DNA of 64,000 nt. Source: 0-14-0-80-60-11 sp049322355 (GTDB lineage: Bacteria; Desulfobacterota; Desulfobaccia; Desulfobaccales; 0-14-0-80-60-11). Both the position numbers and the translations under genes were made by a program. Positions 38,716 to 47,066 of the stretch are shown piece after piece (positions within the stretch are counted from its first letter, which is position 1; every line of letters begins with the position of its first letter). Where the stretch lies: contig JBMORG010000003.1 in the NCBI GenBank assembly GCA_049322355.1, forward strand, positions 1-64,000. Reading direction: 5' to 3'. The notes under the pieces are model-generated. The model did no database searches. It had not been told where the DNA came from and was given only the letters and a program-made list of their open reading frames with translations.

Positions 38716-38922
38716 GTGGCCGAACATGTGCCTTATATAGTGGAAGATGAATGTATTGCCTGCGGCGCCTGTGAAGAACTCTGCCCCGAGGTTTTTGTGG
38801 TGAACGAAACCCTGGGATTTGCCCAGGTCATGAACCCCGGTGGGGCGCCGGAGGAAAAGATCCAGGAGGCTATAGATGCCTGCCCGGTCCGGTGTATCCA
38901 TTGGGCCGATGAAGCGGGGTAG
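38716..38922 (+). CDS. 4Fe-4S ferredoxin
   Basis: 68 residues starting at GTG, preceded by AGGAGG. CIACGACEELCP provides four cysteines of the usual spacing, and CPVRC follows near the C-terminus (CIHW ending), as in the small ferredoxins of sulfate reducers. It carries electrons in the cytoplasm. It starts a trio with a cupin gene and a second, very similar ferredoxin at 39330. The two ferredoxins share the EGAPE/GGAPEE and AIDxCPVxCIHW parts, so they are likely duplicates. Confidence 0.92.
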   Translation: MAEHVPYIVEDECIACGACEELCPEVFVVNETLGFAQVMNPGGAPEEKIQEAIDACPVRCIHWADEAG

Positions 38923-38979
38923 GTGGAAGATCGAGCAGTTGTGACACAGAGCTACCTAGACCCAAGAGGAGAAAATGCC

Positions 38980-39297
38980 ATGAAAAAGGTTAATCTTTAT
39001 GAAGCCGGACAGTTTGCCGAAAAAGGGTTTGACAAGTTGCTGGTTCACGACTCCCCTTACTTTAAGATCCTCAATTTTAACTTCAAAGCCGGCCAGGAAT
39101 TGCCCGTACACTCCCACGACATCGAAGGTCAGCTGAGTCTGGTGATCATTGAAGGAGAGGGTGAGTTTTTAGGCAGGGATGGCGCCTCCTTTCCGGCCAA
39201 GCCGGGGGATGTGGTCATCTCTGATATCGCCGAACCCCATGGACTGAGAGCCAAAACCGACCTGCGCCTCCTGGTCACCATCGCCCCGCCAATATAA
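38980..39297 (+). CDS. cupin-domain protein
   Basis: 105 residues from the ATG at 38980 (MKKVNLYEAGQF), with AGAGGAG upstream. A single cupin domain: FNFKAGQELPVHSHDIEGQLSLVIIEGEGEFLG supplies the HxH metal ligands and a glutamine/glutamate region, and FPAKPGDVVISDIAEPHGLRA supplies the second motif histidine. Small cupins of this kind bind a metal and may act as sensors or redox enzymes. It is placed between two ferredoxin genes in the same direction. Confidence 0.9.
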   Translation: MKKVNLYEAGQFAEKGFDKLLVHDSPYFKILNFNFKAGQELPVHSHDIEGQLSLVIIEGEGEFLGRDGASFPAKPGDVVISDIAEPHGLRAKTDLRLLVTIAPPI

Positions 39298-39329
39298 TCA
39301 GAGAAAATATCTTGAAAGGAACTCAAACC

Positions 39330-39536
39330 ATGGCCAAGAAAGTCCCGGTAATCAACACCGATGAGTGCATTGCCTGCGGCAATTGCGAGGCAGTCTGTCC
39401 TGGGGTATTTAAGCTCAACGAATCCTTGGGGCATTCCGAAGTGATCAATCCAGAGGGAGCTCCGGAAGACCAGATTCAGCTGGCTATTGACCAGTGCCCG
39501 GTCCAATGCATCCACTGGCAGGAAGTGGAGGCCTAA
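39330..39536 (+). CDS. 4Fe-4S ferredoxin, second copy
   Basis: 68 residues from the ATG of MAKKVPVINTDECIACG, with AAAGGAA upstream. CIACGNCEAVCP and CPVQCIHW repeat the cysteine pattern of the ferredoxin at 38716. The small differences in surface charge may direct the two copies to different partners. It is the last gene of the ferredoxin-cupin-ferredoxin trio. Confidence 0.92.
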   Translation: MAKKVPVINTDECIACGNCEAVCPGVFKLNESLGHSEVINPEGAPEDQIQLAIDQCPVQCIHWQEVEA

Positions 39537-39633
39537 ATCCCTATGCAGATAGTGTCATTTGCCCCGGATTATGGTAAAAACAGAAGAATTAATGCAGCCG
39601 TGAAAAAACCGAGGTCCCTGGAGTCCTGCAAGC

Positions 39634-40992
39634 ATGATGGACAAACGTAAACTTTTCGGCACCGATGGCGTGCGGGGGGTGGCGAACGTCTATCCCATGA
39701 CCGCCGAGGTGGCCCTGCAATTAGGAAAAGCTTTGGCCTACGTGATCAAGTACGGCCCGGGGCGGCACCGCATCGTAATCGGCAAAGACACCCGAATATC
39801 GGGCTATCTTCTGGAATACGCCACGGTGGCCGGTATCTGCTCCATGGGGGTGGACGTCTTACTCTTGGGGCCGCTTCCGACCCCCGGGATCGCCTTCATC
39901 ACCTCTTCCATGCGGGCCGACGCCGGGGTGGTTATTTCCGCTTCCCACAACCCTTATCAAGACAACGGCATCAAGTTTTTTTCCGGCAATGGCTTCAAGC
40001 TTCCCGATGAATTGGAGGCCCGCATAGAGGGCCTGATGGCGGAACCAGAGTTGGACGGGGCCTGTCCCACCGCCACCGAGGTGGGGCAAGCCTTTCGTAT
40101 CGACGATGCCCGGGGCCGCTATATTTCATTTCTGAAGAGCACTTTCCCCAAAGAATTGGAACTGGACGGGCTGAAGATCGTAGTTGACTGTGCCCACGGA
40201 GCCACTTACCGGATTGCGCCGGATATCTTCACCGAATTGGGGGCCGAAGTGATCCCGATGGGGGTAAGGCCCAACGGCAGAAACATCAATCGCCAGTGCG
40301 GCGCCACCCATCCCGAGGGCATGGCGGTCCTGGTCAAACGCCATGGGGCCGATCTGGGGCTGGCCTTTGATGGGGACGGCGACCGGGTAATCATGGTGGA
40401 CCATCGAGGCGAGATCGTGGATGGCGACCACATTCTGGGTATTTGCGCCCTGGATATGTTGGAGCGGGAGAGGTTGCGGCGCAAAACCGTAGTAGGCACC
40501 GTCATGTCCAACCTGGGTCTGGAATTGGCCTTGAAAGCAAAAGGGGTTCGCCTACTAAGAACAGCCGTGGGCGACCGCTACGTAGTAGAGGCCATGCTCA
40601 AAGGTGGCTATGTTCTGGGCGGGGAGCAGTCCGGCCACGTGATCTTCCTGAATCACACCACCACCGGAGACGGCATTCTTACGGCGCTGCGGCTGCTGGC
40701 GGTGATGTTGCGGCAAGACAAATCGCTGGCGGAGCTGGCCGGCTGGGTGAAAAAGTGCCCCCAGGTTTTGATCAACATCAAAGTCAAAGAGAAAAAAGAC
40801 CTGAAGGCGTTGCCCCGGGCCCGGCAAGCCATCCTTGAGGCGGAAAAACACTTGGGAGCCACAGGCAGGCTCCTGGTGCGCTATTCCGGGACGGAGCCCA
40901 AGTTGCGCATAATGACCGAAGGTGAGAATGAACCGTTGATCAAGCGGGTAGCCCAAGATCTGGCGCAGGGGCTGGAGACCATGTTGAACTGA
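39634..40992 (+). CDS. glmM: phosphoglucosamine mutase
   Basis: 452 residues. KLFGTDGVRGVANVYPMTAE opens the protein. The phosphoserine loop ISASHNPYQDNGIKFF, the magnesium loop FDGDGDRVIMVD, GGEQSGHVIF and the phosphate-binding RYSGTEPKLRIM are all intact. It converts glucosamine-6-phosphate to glucosamine-1-phosphate for peptidoglycan and lipopolysaccharide. The start is 39634 or the next codon (39637). It precedes coaX by 15 bases, so they are probably co-transcribed. Confidence 0.97.
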   Translation: MMDKRKLFGTDGVRGVANVYPMTAEVALQLGKALAYVIKYGPGRHRIVIGKDTRISGYLLEYATVAGICSMGVDVLLLGPLPTPGIAFITSSMRADAGVVISASHNPYQDNGIKFFSGNGFKLPDELEARIEGLMAEPELDGACPTATEVGQAFRIDDARGRYISFLKSTFPKELELDGLKIVVDCAHGATYRIAPDIFTELGAEVIPMGVRPNGRNINRQCGATHPEGMAVLVKRHGADLGLAFDGDGDRVIMVDHRGEIVDGDHILGICALDMLERERLRRKTVVGTVMSNLGLELALKAKGVRLLRTAVGDRYVVEAMLKGGYVLGGEQSGHVIFLNHTTTGDGILTALRLLAVMLRQDKSLAELAGWVKKCPQVLINIKVKEKKDLKALPRARQAILEAEKHLGATGRLLVRYSGTEPKLRIMTEGENEPLIKRVAQDLAQGLETMLN

Positions 40993-41007
40993 GATGGAGA
41001 TACGCCC

Positions 41008-41811
41008 ATGCTGCTGGTGATGGATGTGGGAAATACCAACACGGTGATCGGAGTCTATCAGGATGGCCGTATTTTAAGCGACTGGCGCATCCGAACCGAA
41101 AAAGAAGCCACCGTGGACGAGTTTGGCATACTCCTGCGCAATCTTTTCCAGGCCCAGGGGCTGATTTTGGAGCCGGGCACCGACCTGGTCATTTCCTGCG
41201 TAGTGCCCCCCATGAACAACACCCTGGAGGGGTTTGCCCAGCGCTATTTGAACGTCCGGCCCTTGTGGGTGGGGCCTGGAATCAAGACCGGCATGCCCAT
41301 CCACTACGATAATCCCAGGGAAGTGGGGGCAGACCGCATTGTCAACGCGGTGGCGGCTTATGAACAGGTGCACGGGGCCGTGGTGGTGGTGGATTTCGGG
41401 ACCGCTACCACCTTTGATGTGGTGTCCCGCCAAGGGGAATATTTGGGGGGGGTCATTGCCCCGGGAGTGATGATCTCGTGTGAGGCCCTGTTCCTTAAGG
41501 CCTCAAAGCTGCCCCGGGTGGAAATCTTTGCCAAACCCAAAAGCGTCATTGCCAAGGACACCATCAGCAGCATGAACGCGGGGATCATCTATGGTTACGC
41601 CGGTTTGGTGGACGGCATTGTCCACCGTATAAAGGATGCCCTGGGCACCACACCTCGGGTGATCGCCACCGGCGGCCTGGCCTGCCTCATCGCCTCGGAA
41701 ACCAAAAGCATCGATACAGTGGATGATTACCTGACCCTGAAAGGCCTGAAGATTATCTATGAGAGAAACCGTCCCCGCCGGGAAGAACGGGGTAAGGGAG
41801 GGGCGGCATGA
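41008..41811 (+). CDS. coaX: type III pantothenate kinase
   Basis: 267 residues. The ASKHA-fold phosphate loop LVMDVGNTNTVIGVY, VGADRIVNAVAAYE, VVDFGTATTFDVV and GGVIAPGVMIS are the CoaX signatures. It phosphorylates pantothenate in the first step of coenzyme A synthesis. It overlaps the next gene, a SagB-type nitroreductase, by four bases (ATGA). Confidence 0.96.
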   Translation: MLLVMDVGNTNTVIGVYQDGRILSDWRIRTEKEATVDEFGILLRNLFQAQGLILEPGTDLVISCVVPPMNNTLEGFAQRYLNVRPLWVGPGIKTGMPIHYDNPREVGADRIVNAVAAYEQVHGAVVVVDFGTATTFDVVSRQGEYLGGVIAPGVMISCEALFLKASKLPRVEIFAKPKSVIAKDTISSMNAGIIYGYAGLVDGIVHRIKDALGTTPRVIATGGLACLIASETKSIDTVDDYLTLKGLKIIYERNRPRREERGKGGAA

Positions 41812-42542
41812 GTCCGGAAGAGACAGGCATCAGCCGCCGGTATCTCCGGGAGACGCGCTATACCCGGCGGGGCATGGCCGAAAAGGCCCTGGCCTATCCC
41901 CGGGCCCCTCTCTATAAAGAGTATCCGGATGCAGCCCAGCGCGTTAGTCTTGATTCCGAGTCCGGCCGCAGGAGTGCGGACTTTTGGCAGGCAGTGGCGG
42001 CGCGCCGCTCCCAGCGGGACTACCGGGACCGGCCCCTGAGCCAGGAAGAACTGGCCGCCCTGCTCTGGGCCACCCAGGGGATCACCGGGGCCATGGGGGG
42101 GTATCATTTCCGGGCTTCGCCGTCGGCCGGGGCCTTGTATCCAGTGGAAACTTATCTGGCGGTGCATAGGGTCGAGGGCGTGGCGGCGGGCATCTGGCAT
42201 TTTCAGGTGTTGGATTTCGCCCTGGAATTGGTGGCTGCCGGGGACTATCGCCAGCCCCTGGTGTCTGCCGGACTCTCCCAGGGCTTTTTGGGAAGTGCGG
42301 CGGCGGTGTTTATCTGGACCGGGGTGTTGAACCGGGCCCGGTGGAAATACCGGGAACGGGCAGTGCGCTACCTGTTCCTGGATGCCGGCCACATTTGCCA
42401 GAACCTGATGCTGGCCGCCACGGCCCTGGGTTTGGGGGTTTGCCCGGTGGGGGCCTTTTTCGACGAGGAAGTGGAAAGGCTAGTCGGTGTGGACGAGGCC
42501 GAAGAAGTGGCACTCTATTTGGCCTCTGTGGGGCCGCTGTAG
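41808..42542 (+). CDS. SagB-type nitroreductase family protein
   Basis: 244 residues. VAARRSQRDYRDRPLSQEELAALLWATQGIT and RASPSAGALYPVETYLAVHRVEG are typical of SagB/ThcOx-type flavin dehydrogenases. AGHICQNLMLAATALGLGVCPVGAFFDEEV completes the FMN-binding domain. SagB enzymes oxidise azolines in peptide natural products, but many stand-alone members exist with unknown substrates. No cyclodehydratase or precursor-peptide gene is near, so a general oxidoreductase role is likelier. It is coupled to coaX by a four-base overlap. Confidence 0.9.
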   Translation: MSPEETGISRRYLRETRYTRRGMAEKALAYPRAPLYKEYPDAAQRVSLDSESGRRSADFWQAVAARRSQRDYRDRPLSQEELAALLWATQGITGAMGGYHFRASPSAGALYPVETYLAVHRVEGVAAGIWHFQVLDFALELVAAGDYRQPLVSAGLSQGFLGSAAAVFIWTGVLNRARWKYRERAVRYLFLDAGHICQNLMLAATALGLGVCPVGAFFDEEVERLVGVDEAEEVALYLASVGPL

Positions 42543-42589
42543 ATAAAGTTAAAGGGATTGCTGAGATATAATTGTGAAGGGGTGCAGTC

Positions 42590-42853
42590 ATGGAAGAACA
42601 GGAAAAGTTGGAGATTATCGATGAAATTAAAAGGATTGAACGGGAGCTCTATTTGAAAAAGAGTAGGCTTGCGGCAAATGAAGCCAATAATCTCTTTGTC
42701 AGCATAGGCCTTAATCATATTCAACGTGAACCTTTGAAATTAAGCTCCGAGTTGCTAAAAGAATTCACAAAATTATTAGAAAATATCCGTTCCTGTTCAA
42801 GCGGTGGAAGTAGCATCGAAGATATCCAGAAAGAAAGAGAGAGGACTAAATGA
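42590..42853 (+). CDS. probable antitoxin partner of a PIN toxin
   Basis: 87 residues, highly charged and helical (KLEIIDEIKRIERELYLKKSRLAANEANN). No DNA-binding motif was recognised. It overlaps the PIN-domain gene by ATGA and shares its AT-rich composition, unlike the high-GC neighbours. A purine-rich GAAGGGG lies before the start. The antitoxin role is inferred from position only. Confidence 0.6.
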   Translation: MEEQEKLEIIDEIKRIERELYLKKSRLAANEANNLFVSIGLNHIQREPLKLSSELLKEFTKLLENIRSCSSGGSSIEDIQKERERTK

Positions 42854-43272
42854 AATTAGTTATCGACAGCAATATTTTTGTCAGCAGTCTGGATCCCAGT
42901 GATATCTTTCATGAGGAATGTTGGCCAATTTTCCAAAAACTATTGAAATATGAATTGGAAGCCTTATGTCCTACTCTTGTATTAATTGAGACAATCTGCG
43001 TTATCCGCAGGAGAACAAATAATATTGCACTGTCCATTAAAATTTATCAGAATTTAATCAAAATACCAAGTATTAATTGGTTGGATATAACTATTGATGT
43101 CGCTGTAAGGGCATGTATGTTGGGAAGTTTAACTGGATTAAAAGGTGGCGACACCGTAGTTTTGCAGGTGGCGGAACAATATGGCATCCCGTTATTAACC
43201 AAAGATAAAGAAATCAAAACAAAGTCGCCCGGTGAAATATTGATTTTTGAACCGTCAGATTTGTCGTTTTAA
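42850..43272 (+). CDS. PIN-domain protein (VapC-like toxin)
   Basis: 140 residues. The PIN acidic set is visible: Asp6 in LVIDSNIFVSSL, a glutamate in TLVLIETICVIRRR, Asp in LKGGDTVVLQVAEQYG and Asp in LLTKDKEIKT. It is predicted to be a metal-dependent RNase. It is AT-rich and coupled to the small upstream gene, so the pair looks like an acquired toxin-antitoxin module between the coaX operon and a TPR gene. Confidence 0.85.
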   Translation: MKLVIDSNIFVSSLDPSDIFHEECWPIFQKLLKYELEALCPTLVLIETICVIRRRTNNIALSIKIYQNLIKIPSINWLDITIDVAVRACMLGSLTGLKGGDTVVLQVAEQYGIPLLTKDKEIKTKSPGEILIFEPSDLSF

Positions 43273-43285
43273 GGGAGGAAACAGC

Positions 43286-43702
43286 ATGAAACGCTGGATA
43301 GTTGTAGTGCTTGTAACGATGTGCCTGGCCGCGGGCGCCGGTCCCCAGGGGTTCGCCCAGACCGCAGTGGACAAGGTTAAGGCCGCGAATATCCGGGCAG
43401 CCCAGGATTACCTCAAATCCGGGTTCATTCTGGCCGGAGAAGGCCGGGATGAAGAAGCTGCCAAGGCCTTCGGCAATGCAGTGAGCATCAGGCCGGATTG
43501 GGCCGAGGCCCGCAGCTTGTATGGCAGCGCTTTGGCCCGGATCAGCAAATACGCGGAGGCGGAGGCCGAACTGCGAAAGGCTGTCGCCCTGAAGCCGGAT
43601 TACGCCGAGGGGTGGAATTTTTTGGGAGAGTTTCTCAAAGATCGGGGGAAAACGGCAGAAGCCCAGGAGGCCTTTCGCAAGGCCAAGCAATACGCCCGTT
43701 AA
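43286..43702 (+). CDS. exported TPR protein
   Basis: 138 residues from the ATG at 43286, preceded by AGGGAGG. A signal peptide (MKRWIVVVLVTMCLAAGAGPQGFAQ) is followed by three TPR-like repeats (AAQDYLKSGFILAGEGRDEEAAKAFGNAV; WAEARSLYGSALARISKYAEAEAELRKAV; YAEGWNFLGEFLKDRGKTAEAQEAFRKA). TPRs bind protein partners; the partner here is unknown. Confidence 0.88.
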   Translation: MKRWIVVVLVTMCLAAGAGPQGFAQTAVDKVKAANIRAAQDYLKSGFILAGEGRDEEAAKAFGNAVSIRPDWAEARSLYGSALARISKYAEAEAELRKAVALKPDYAEGWNFLGEFLKDRGKTAEAQEAFRKAKQYAR

Positions 43703-43773
43703 TCCAGGCCGGCGGGGCAGACTATGCCTGCCCCATAGCCGCCCTCTCTATTCTGGCGGCCCTGCCAGCACTT

Positions 43774-44181
43774 TTAAGCCAGAAAGATTACCATCCGGTT
43801 TTTGCGGTCAGCGGTGCGATAATAAACAACGCTCTCAGCCAACTGTTGCAGGCCGTTATAAAGGACGCAGCTGGCCGGGTCAGGATTGCCCGGGGCTGGA
43901 AGGCCGCTCAGGCTGCTGGGATTGTGAGGGGCTGCATCGTCTTCGAAAGTCAGGCGCAACCGGGGTCCACTTTCCTCGAGAGACACCGCGATGTAACCGG
44001 GCTGGTCAGAGCGATAGGCATGATTCACCAAATGGTGAAAAATTTCCTCGGCCGCCTTCTCCAGACTTTGTTGCCGGTTCGGGGCTAAACTATGCTCCCC
44101 GGCCCACTTCCGGACGTAATCCATCAACAGCTTAAGATTTTCCTGGCGGTTGCTCAGCGTCAGCCACGAAGAAGTCATCAT
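43774..44181 (-). CDS. RsbW-like anti-sigma factor / serine kinase ATPase domain
   Basis: 135 residues. QQSLEKAAEEIFHHLVNHAY resembles the N box of HATPase_c_2 proteins. LRLTFEDDAAPHNP corresponds to the DxGxPF region, and ASCVLYNGLQQLAESVVYYRTADRKNRMVIFL is the C-terminal part. Members bind ATP and sequester or phosphorylate sigma-factor regulators. The N box is a little atypical. It is the last gene of the minus-strand series sucC to queH. Confidence 0.78.
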   Translation of the reverse strand: MMTSSWLTLSNRQENLKLLMDYVRKWAGEHSLAPNRQQSLEKAAEEIFHHLVNHAYRSDQPGYIAVSLEESGPRLRLTFEDDAAPHNPSSLSGLPAPGNPDPASCVLYNGLQQLAESVVYYRTADRKNRMVIFLA

Positions 44182-44213
44182 GATTATCTTATCGTAAGAT
44201 GCCAGGCTTAACC

Positions 44214-44828
44214 TTAAGCATTTTTATCAGCCTTGGGCCCGCCATTTTCAAGCCCAGGGGAGTGACTTTTGGATTGGGCCGCCGCCCCGCTGGGACTGGA
44301 GGGTTGCAAAAAGCGGTCCCGTTCGCTAAAAATGCAGCCGCAGTATTGTTGACGGTAAAGCCCCATCTCCTTTGACTGTTCTATACCTGTAACCCAACCC
44401 TGCCGAAAGTCCTCATAATAAAACGGCACTCCCACCTCCCGGCCCACTTGGTTCCCTAATTCCTGGATCAACGCATGGTTTTGGAATTTACTATAGAGGA
44501 GGGTGGAAGTGAAGGCGTCAAACCTGCCACCGCGTGCCACCCGGGCCGCGGCGGTTAGCCGCAGGTGGTAACAGAACCGGCACCGTTCCCGCTCCCGGAA
44601 AACGATGTGCCGCAGAAAGCCTTCCAGATCGTAGCTGCGGTCCCAGATGATGGGGAGTCCGGTTTGGGCGGAGTAGTCTTCCAGGGAAACCAGCCGCCGG
44701 GAAAACTCCTGATAGGGATGAATATTGGGGTTAAAGAAAAAGCCCCGCACCTGGTGGCCCGAATCCGACAGCGCAGTGACCGGATAAATCGTGCAAGGGG
44801 CGCAACAGATGTGGAGCAGAATCTTCAT
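44214..44828 (-). CDS. queH: epoxyqueuosine reductase QueH
   Basis: 204 residues. It begins ILLHICCAPCTIYP, with the paired cysteines of the QueH/DUF208 family. CRFCYHLRLTAAA and QQYCGCIFSERDRFL supply the remaining cysteines that bind the iron-sulfur cluster and a further iron site. It reduces epoxyqueuosine to queuosine in tRNA, independent of cobalamin. It starts three bases after the sucD stop. The C-terminal 25 residues are a poorly conserved tail. Confidence 0.94.
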   Translation of the reverse strand: MKILLHICCAPCTIYPVTALSDSGHQVRGFFFNPNIHPYQEFSRRLVSLEDYSAQTGLPIIWDRSYDLEGFLRHIVFRERERCRFCYHLRLTAAARVARGGRFDAFTSTLLYSKFQNHALIQELGNQVGREVGVPFYYEDFRQGWVTGIEQSKEMGLYRQQYCGCIFSERDRFLQPSSPSGAAAQSKSHSPGLENGGPKADKNA

Positions 44829-44831
44829 GGA

Positions 44832-45710
44832 TCAGACAAGATGGCCCATAACCTGCTTGGCCGTCTGCCCCAATTCCCCGATATTGGTAACCACAGTCAC
44901 CCCCGCCGCGGTCAGGGCGGCCATCTTGTCGGCGGCCTTGCCGCTGCCCCCGGAGATAATGGCCCCGGCATGACCCATGCGTTTGCCCGGAGGCGCGGTT
45001 TGGCCGGCAATGAAGCTCACCACCGGTTTGCTCACGTGTTGGGAGATGAAGGCGGCGGCTTCTTCCTCAGCGGTCCCGCCGATCTCCCCGATCATTACGA
45101 TGCCCTGGGTCTGGGGGTCGGCTTCGAAAAGCTTCAACATGTCGATGAAGTTGGTGCCGATGATGGGGTCGCCGCCGATGCCCACACAGGTGCTCTGGCC
45201 GATGCCCAGCAGGGTAAGCTGATGCACGGCTTCGTAAGTCAGGGTGCCGCTGCGGGAGACCAGGCCCACGGGGCCCGGCTGGTGGATGTGGCCGGGCATG
45301 ATGCCCACCTTGGCCTGGCCGGGAGAGATGATACCCGGGCAGTTGGGGCCAATAAGGCGGCAGTCCGTATCCTTGAGCGCGGCCATAACCCGCACCATGT
45401 CCAGGGTGGGAATGCCTTCGGTGATGCACACCACTACTTTGATCCCCGCGGCTGCGGACTCCAGGATAGCATCAGCGGCAAAGGCCGGCGGCACAAAGAT
45501 CAGGGAGGTATTGGTCCCCGTGTCTTTCACCGCTTGCGCCACGGTGTTGAACACCGGGACCTCGTCCATCTTCTGGCCGCCTTTGCCCGGGGTCACCCCG
45601 GCCACCACCTTGGTGCCGTATTCGGCGCAGGCCCGGGCATGGAAAGAGCCTTCCTTGCCGGTAATGCCCTGCACTACTACGCGAGTATCGTTATTCACCA
45701 GAACGCTCAT
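44832..45710 (-). CDS. sucD: succinyl-CoA synthetase alpha subunit
   Basis: 292 residues: VVVQGITGKEGSFHARACAEYGTKVVAGVTPGKGG (CoA-binding), ITEGIPTLDMVRVM, LIGPNCPGIISPG and the phosphohistidine loop RMGHAGAIISGGSGKAADK. With SucC it interconverts succinyl-CoA and succinate with ATP or GTP formation. It is separated from sucC by two unrelated genes on the same strand, which is unusual because the pair normally adjoins. Confidence 0.97.
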   Translation of the reverse strand: MSVLVNNDTRVVVQGITGKEGSFHARACAEYGTKVVAGVTPGKGGQKMDEVPVFNTVAQAVKDTGTNTSLIFVPPAFAADAILESAAAGIKVVVCITEGIPTLDMVRVMAALKDTDCRLIGPNCPGIISPGQAKVGIMPGHIHQPGPVGLVSRSGTLTYEAVHQLTLLGIGQSTCVGIGGDPIIGTNFIDMLKLFEADPQTQGIVMIGEIGGTAEEEAAAFISQHVSKPVVSFIAGQTAPPGKRMGHAGAIISGGSGKAADKMAALTAAGVTVVTNIGELGQTAKQVMGHLV

Positions 45711-45865
45711 GGGTCACCTTTCATCCACGTTAATTTCGCTAGGAGGGGGAATCTATTGCATGTCTTCAACGTCAGACCGATTCTCAGGGACGGTCCATAA
45801 CAGCCGCAGTGAGACTCCACAACCCTTTGAGTTTCGCATATCTCCCAATCCTGGTCAATTTTTAT

Positions 45866-46381
45866 CTACCGACGGTAGGTTATACACTGCCCTATCGACG
45901 AGTTAATCGCGTGGTATGGCCTTGATATGGCGTCGGCCAGCCAAATCACCGGGGCGCTCATCCGGGACCGAGGTCCGCCGCCACGCCCGCGTCCACCTCC
46001 CCGCTCCTGCATATCCGGGGTGATCAGGAAGGGAAAGTAGATCAGCAAGAGGCTGAGGACCAGAAAGACCACGGCGATTTTGATACGGACCCCGGCATTG
46101 GGAATCAAGCGCTGGAACAGGCCTAAAATCTGCTGCCAATGGAGGATGATATGGATTACCAGCAAGATCAGGAGGGCAAAGGCCAGGTAGAGGTGGATGT
46201 CGCCCCAATCGTGCCGGTCCCACCCCAGCCAGGAGAACTCCAGGTTGCGGCCGTATTTGGCCCAGACGTCCCGGCGGGGAGGCAGGATATACTTCATCAG
46301 GAACCCCAGACCGGCCATGGCCATCAGGCACAGAAACATCATGACGTCGATGACGAAGTTTAGTTTTGGTTTATCCATCAC
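45866..46381 (-). CDS. DUF4405 membrane protein
   Basis: 171 residues with three membrane spans: NFVIDVMMFLCLMAMAGLGFLMKYIL, DIHLYLAFALLILLVIHIILHW and IKIAVVFLVLSLLLIYFPFLI. Histidines in WGDIHLYLAF and IHIILHW suit a b-type haem as in DUF4405/cytochrome b-like proteins. A glycine/arginine-rich loop (GGGRGRGGGPRSR) follows the last span. It lies between sucC and sucD. A haem role is inferred. Confidence 0.82.
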   Translation of the reverse strand: MMDKPKLNFVIDVMMFLCLMAMAGLGFLMKYILPPRRDVWAKYGRNLEFSWLGWDRHDWGDIHLYLAFALLILLVIHIILHWQQILGLFQRLIPNAGVRIKIAVVFLVLSLLLIYFPFLITPDMQERGGGRGRGGGPRSRMSAPVIWLADAISRPYHAINSSIGQCITYRR

Positions 46382-46518
46382 AAAACCTCTTCAGGCAAAA
46401 AAAAGGGAGGCGGCAATTGGCCGACTGGAATGAAAATTAGCGAAGGGTGAAGTCAGGCTAAACTGCCACCGGTCTATCCGGCAGACACCTGAAAGAGGAA
46501 GTCTGCACCACCAAGGGA

Positions 46519-46959
46519 TCACTGTTTACTCTTCCCCCGGCCGCTCCAGAATGGCGTGCCATCGGGTTCCCGCAGCTTTAAGACCTGATCCCCTTTTTTA
46601 ATTTCCGCGGCCAGGATCACCGGTTGGCCTTCCCAGGTAATTTTGGAGCCGGTCACCTGGATTTTATCCAGGTTATTGACCTGAACCGGCAGCTTATCAA
46701 CGTAGAGGTCGGGGCCCAAAAAGATGGTGACTTTGTCAGTTTCGGTCTTCAAGGTCAGATAAATCAGTCGAGGCAATCCTTTTTGCGTTGCCGGCGGGGT
46801 TTTAGCGATGACTATCCCGGAGACGGTGACCACGGTGTCAGGGTTATACAGGCCGCTGGGGCCACCCCCCGTTTTGGGGCCGGCCTGGCCCCAGGAAGAG
46901 GTTGCCAGCGCCAGGCTGAGAAGACTGAGAACCACGAGGAGCCGCAATGGCCTGATCAT
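46519..46959 (-). CDS. exported OB-fold-like hypothetical protein
   Basis: 146 residues. The signal peptide LRLLVVLSLLSLALATSSWG is followed by a small beta-rich domain (VVTVSGIVIAKTPP, YLTLKTETDKVTIFLGPDLYVDK, IQVTGSKITWEGQPVILAAEIKKGDQVLKLR), which looks like an OB fold of the kind seen in small periplasmic DUF proteins. A GGAG site precedes the ATG. Proteins of this pattern sometimes accompany DUF4405 or cytochrome genes, as here. Function unknown. Confidence 0.75.
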   Translation of the reverse strand: MIRPLRLLVVLSLLSLALATSSWGQAGPKTGGGPSGLYNPDTVVTVSGIVIAKTPPATQKGLPRLIYLTLKTETDKVTIFLGPDLYVDKLPVQVNNLDKIQVTGSKITWEGQPVILAAEIKKGDQVLKLREPDGTPFWSGRGKSKQ

Positions 46960-47066
46960 AGAGTCTGCTCCGTTTCCGAAGGTTGTCTCACCCCCCGGCT
47001 TAACCTGCCCTGCAAATTCATAGTTTTACTAACTAAAAACCAAAAATGAAAAACTATCAACTGTTC

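Noticed and set aside
44565..45800. 411-codon frame opposite queH and sucD
   Set aside because: It spans two well-supported genes on the other strand and its histidine/glycine-rich text is typical of shadows.
45866..45878. CTACC-GAC-GGTAG palindrome
   Set aside because: It overlaps the stop codon of the DUF4405 gene and is short enough to occur by chance.
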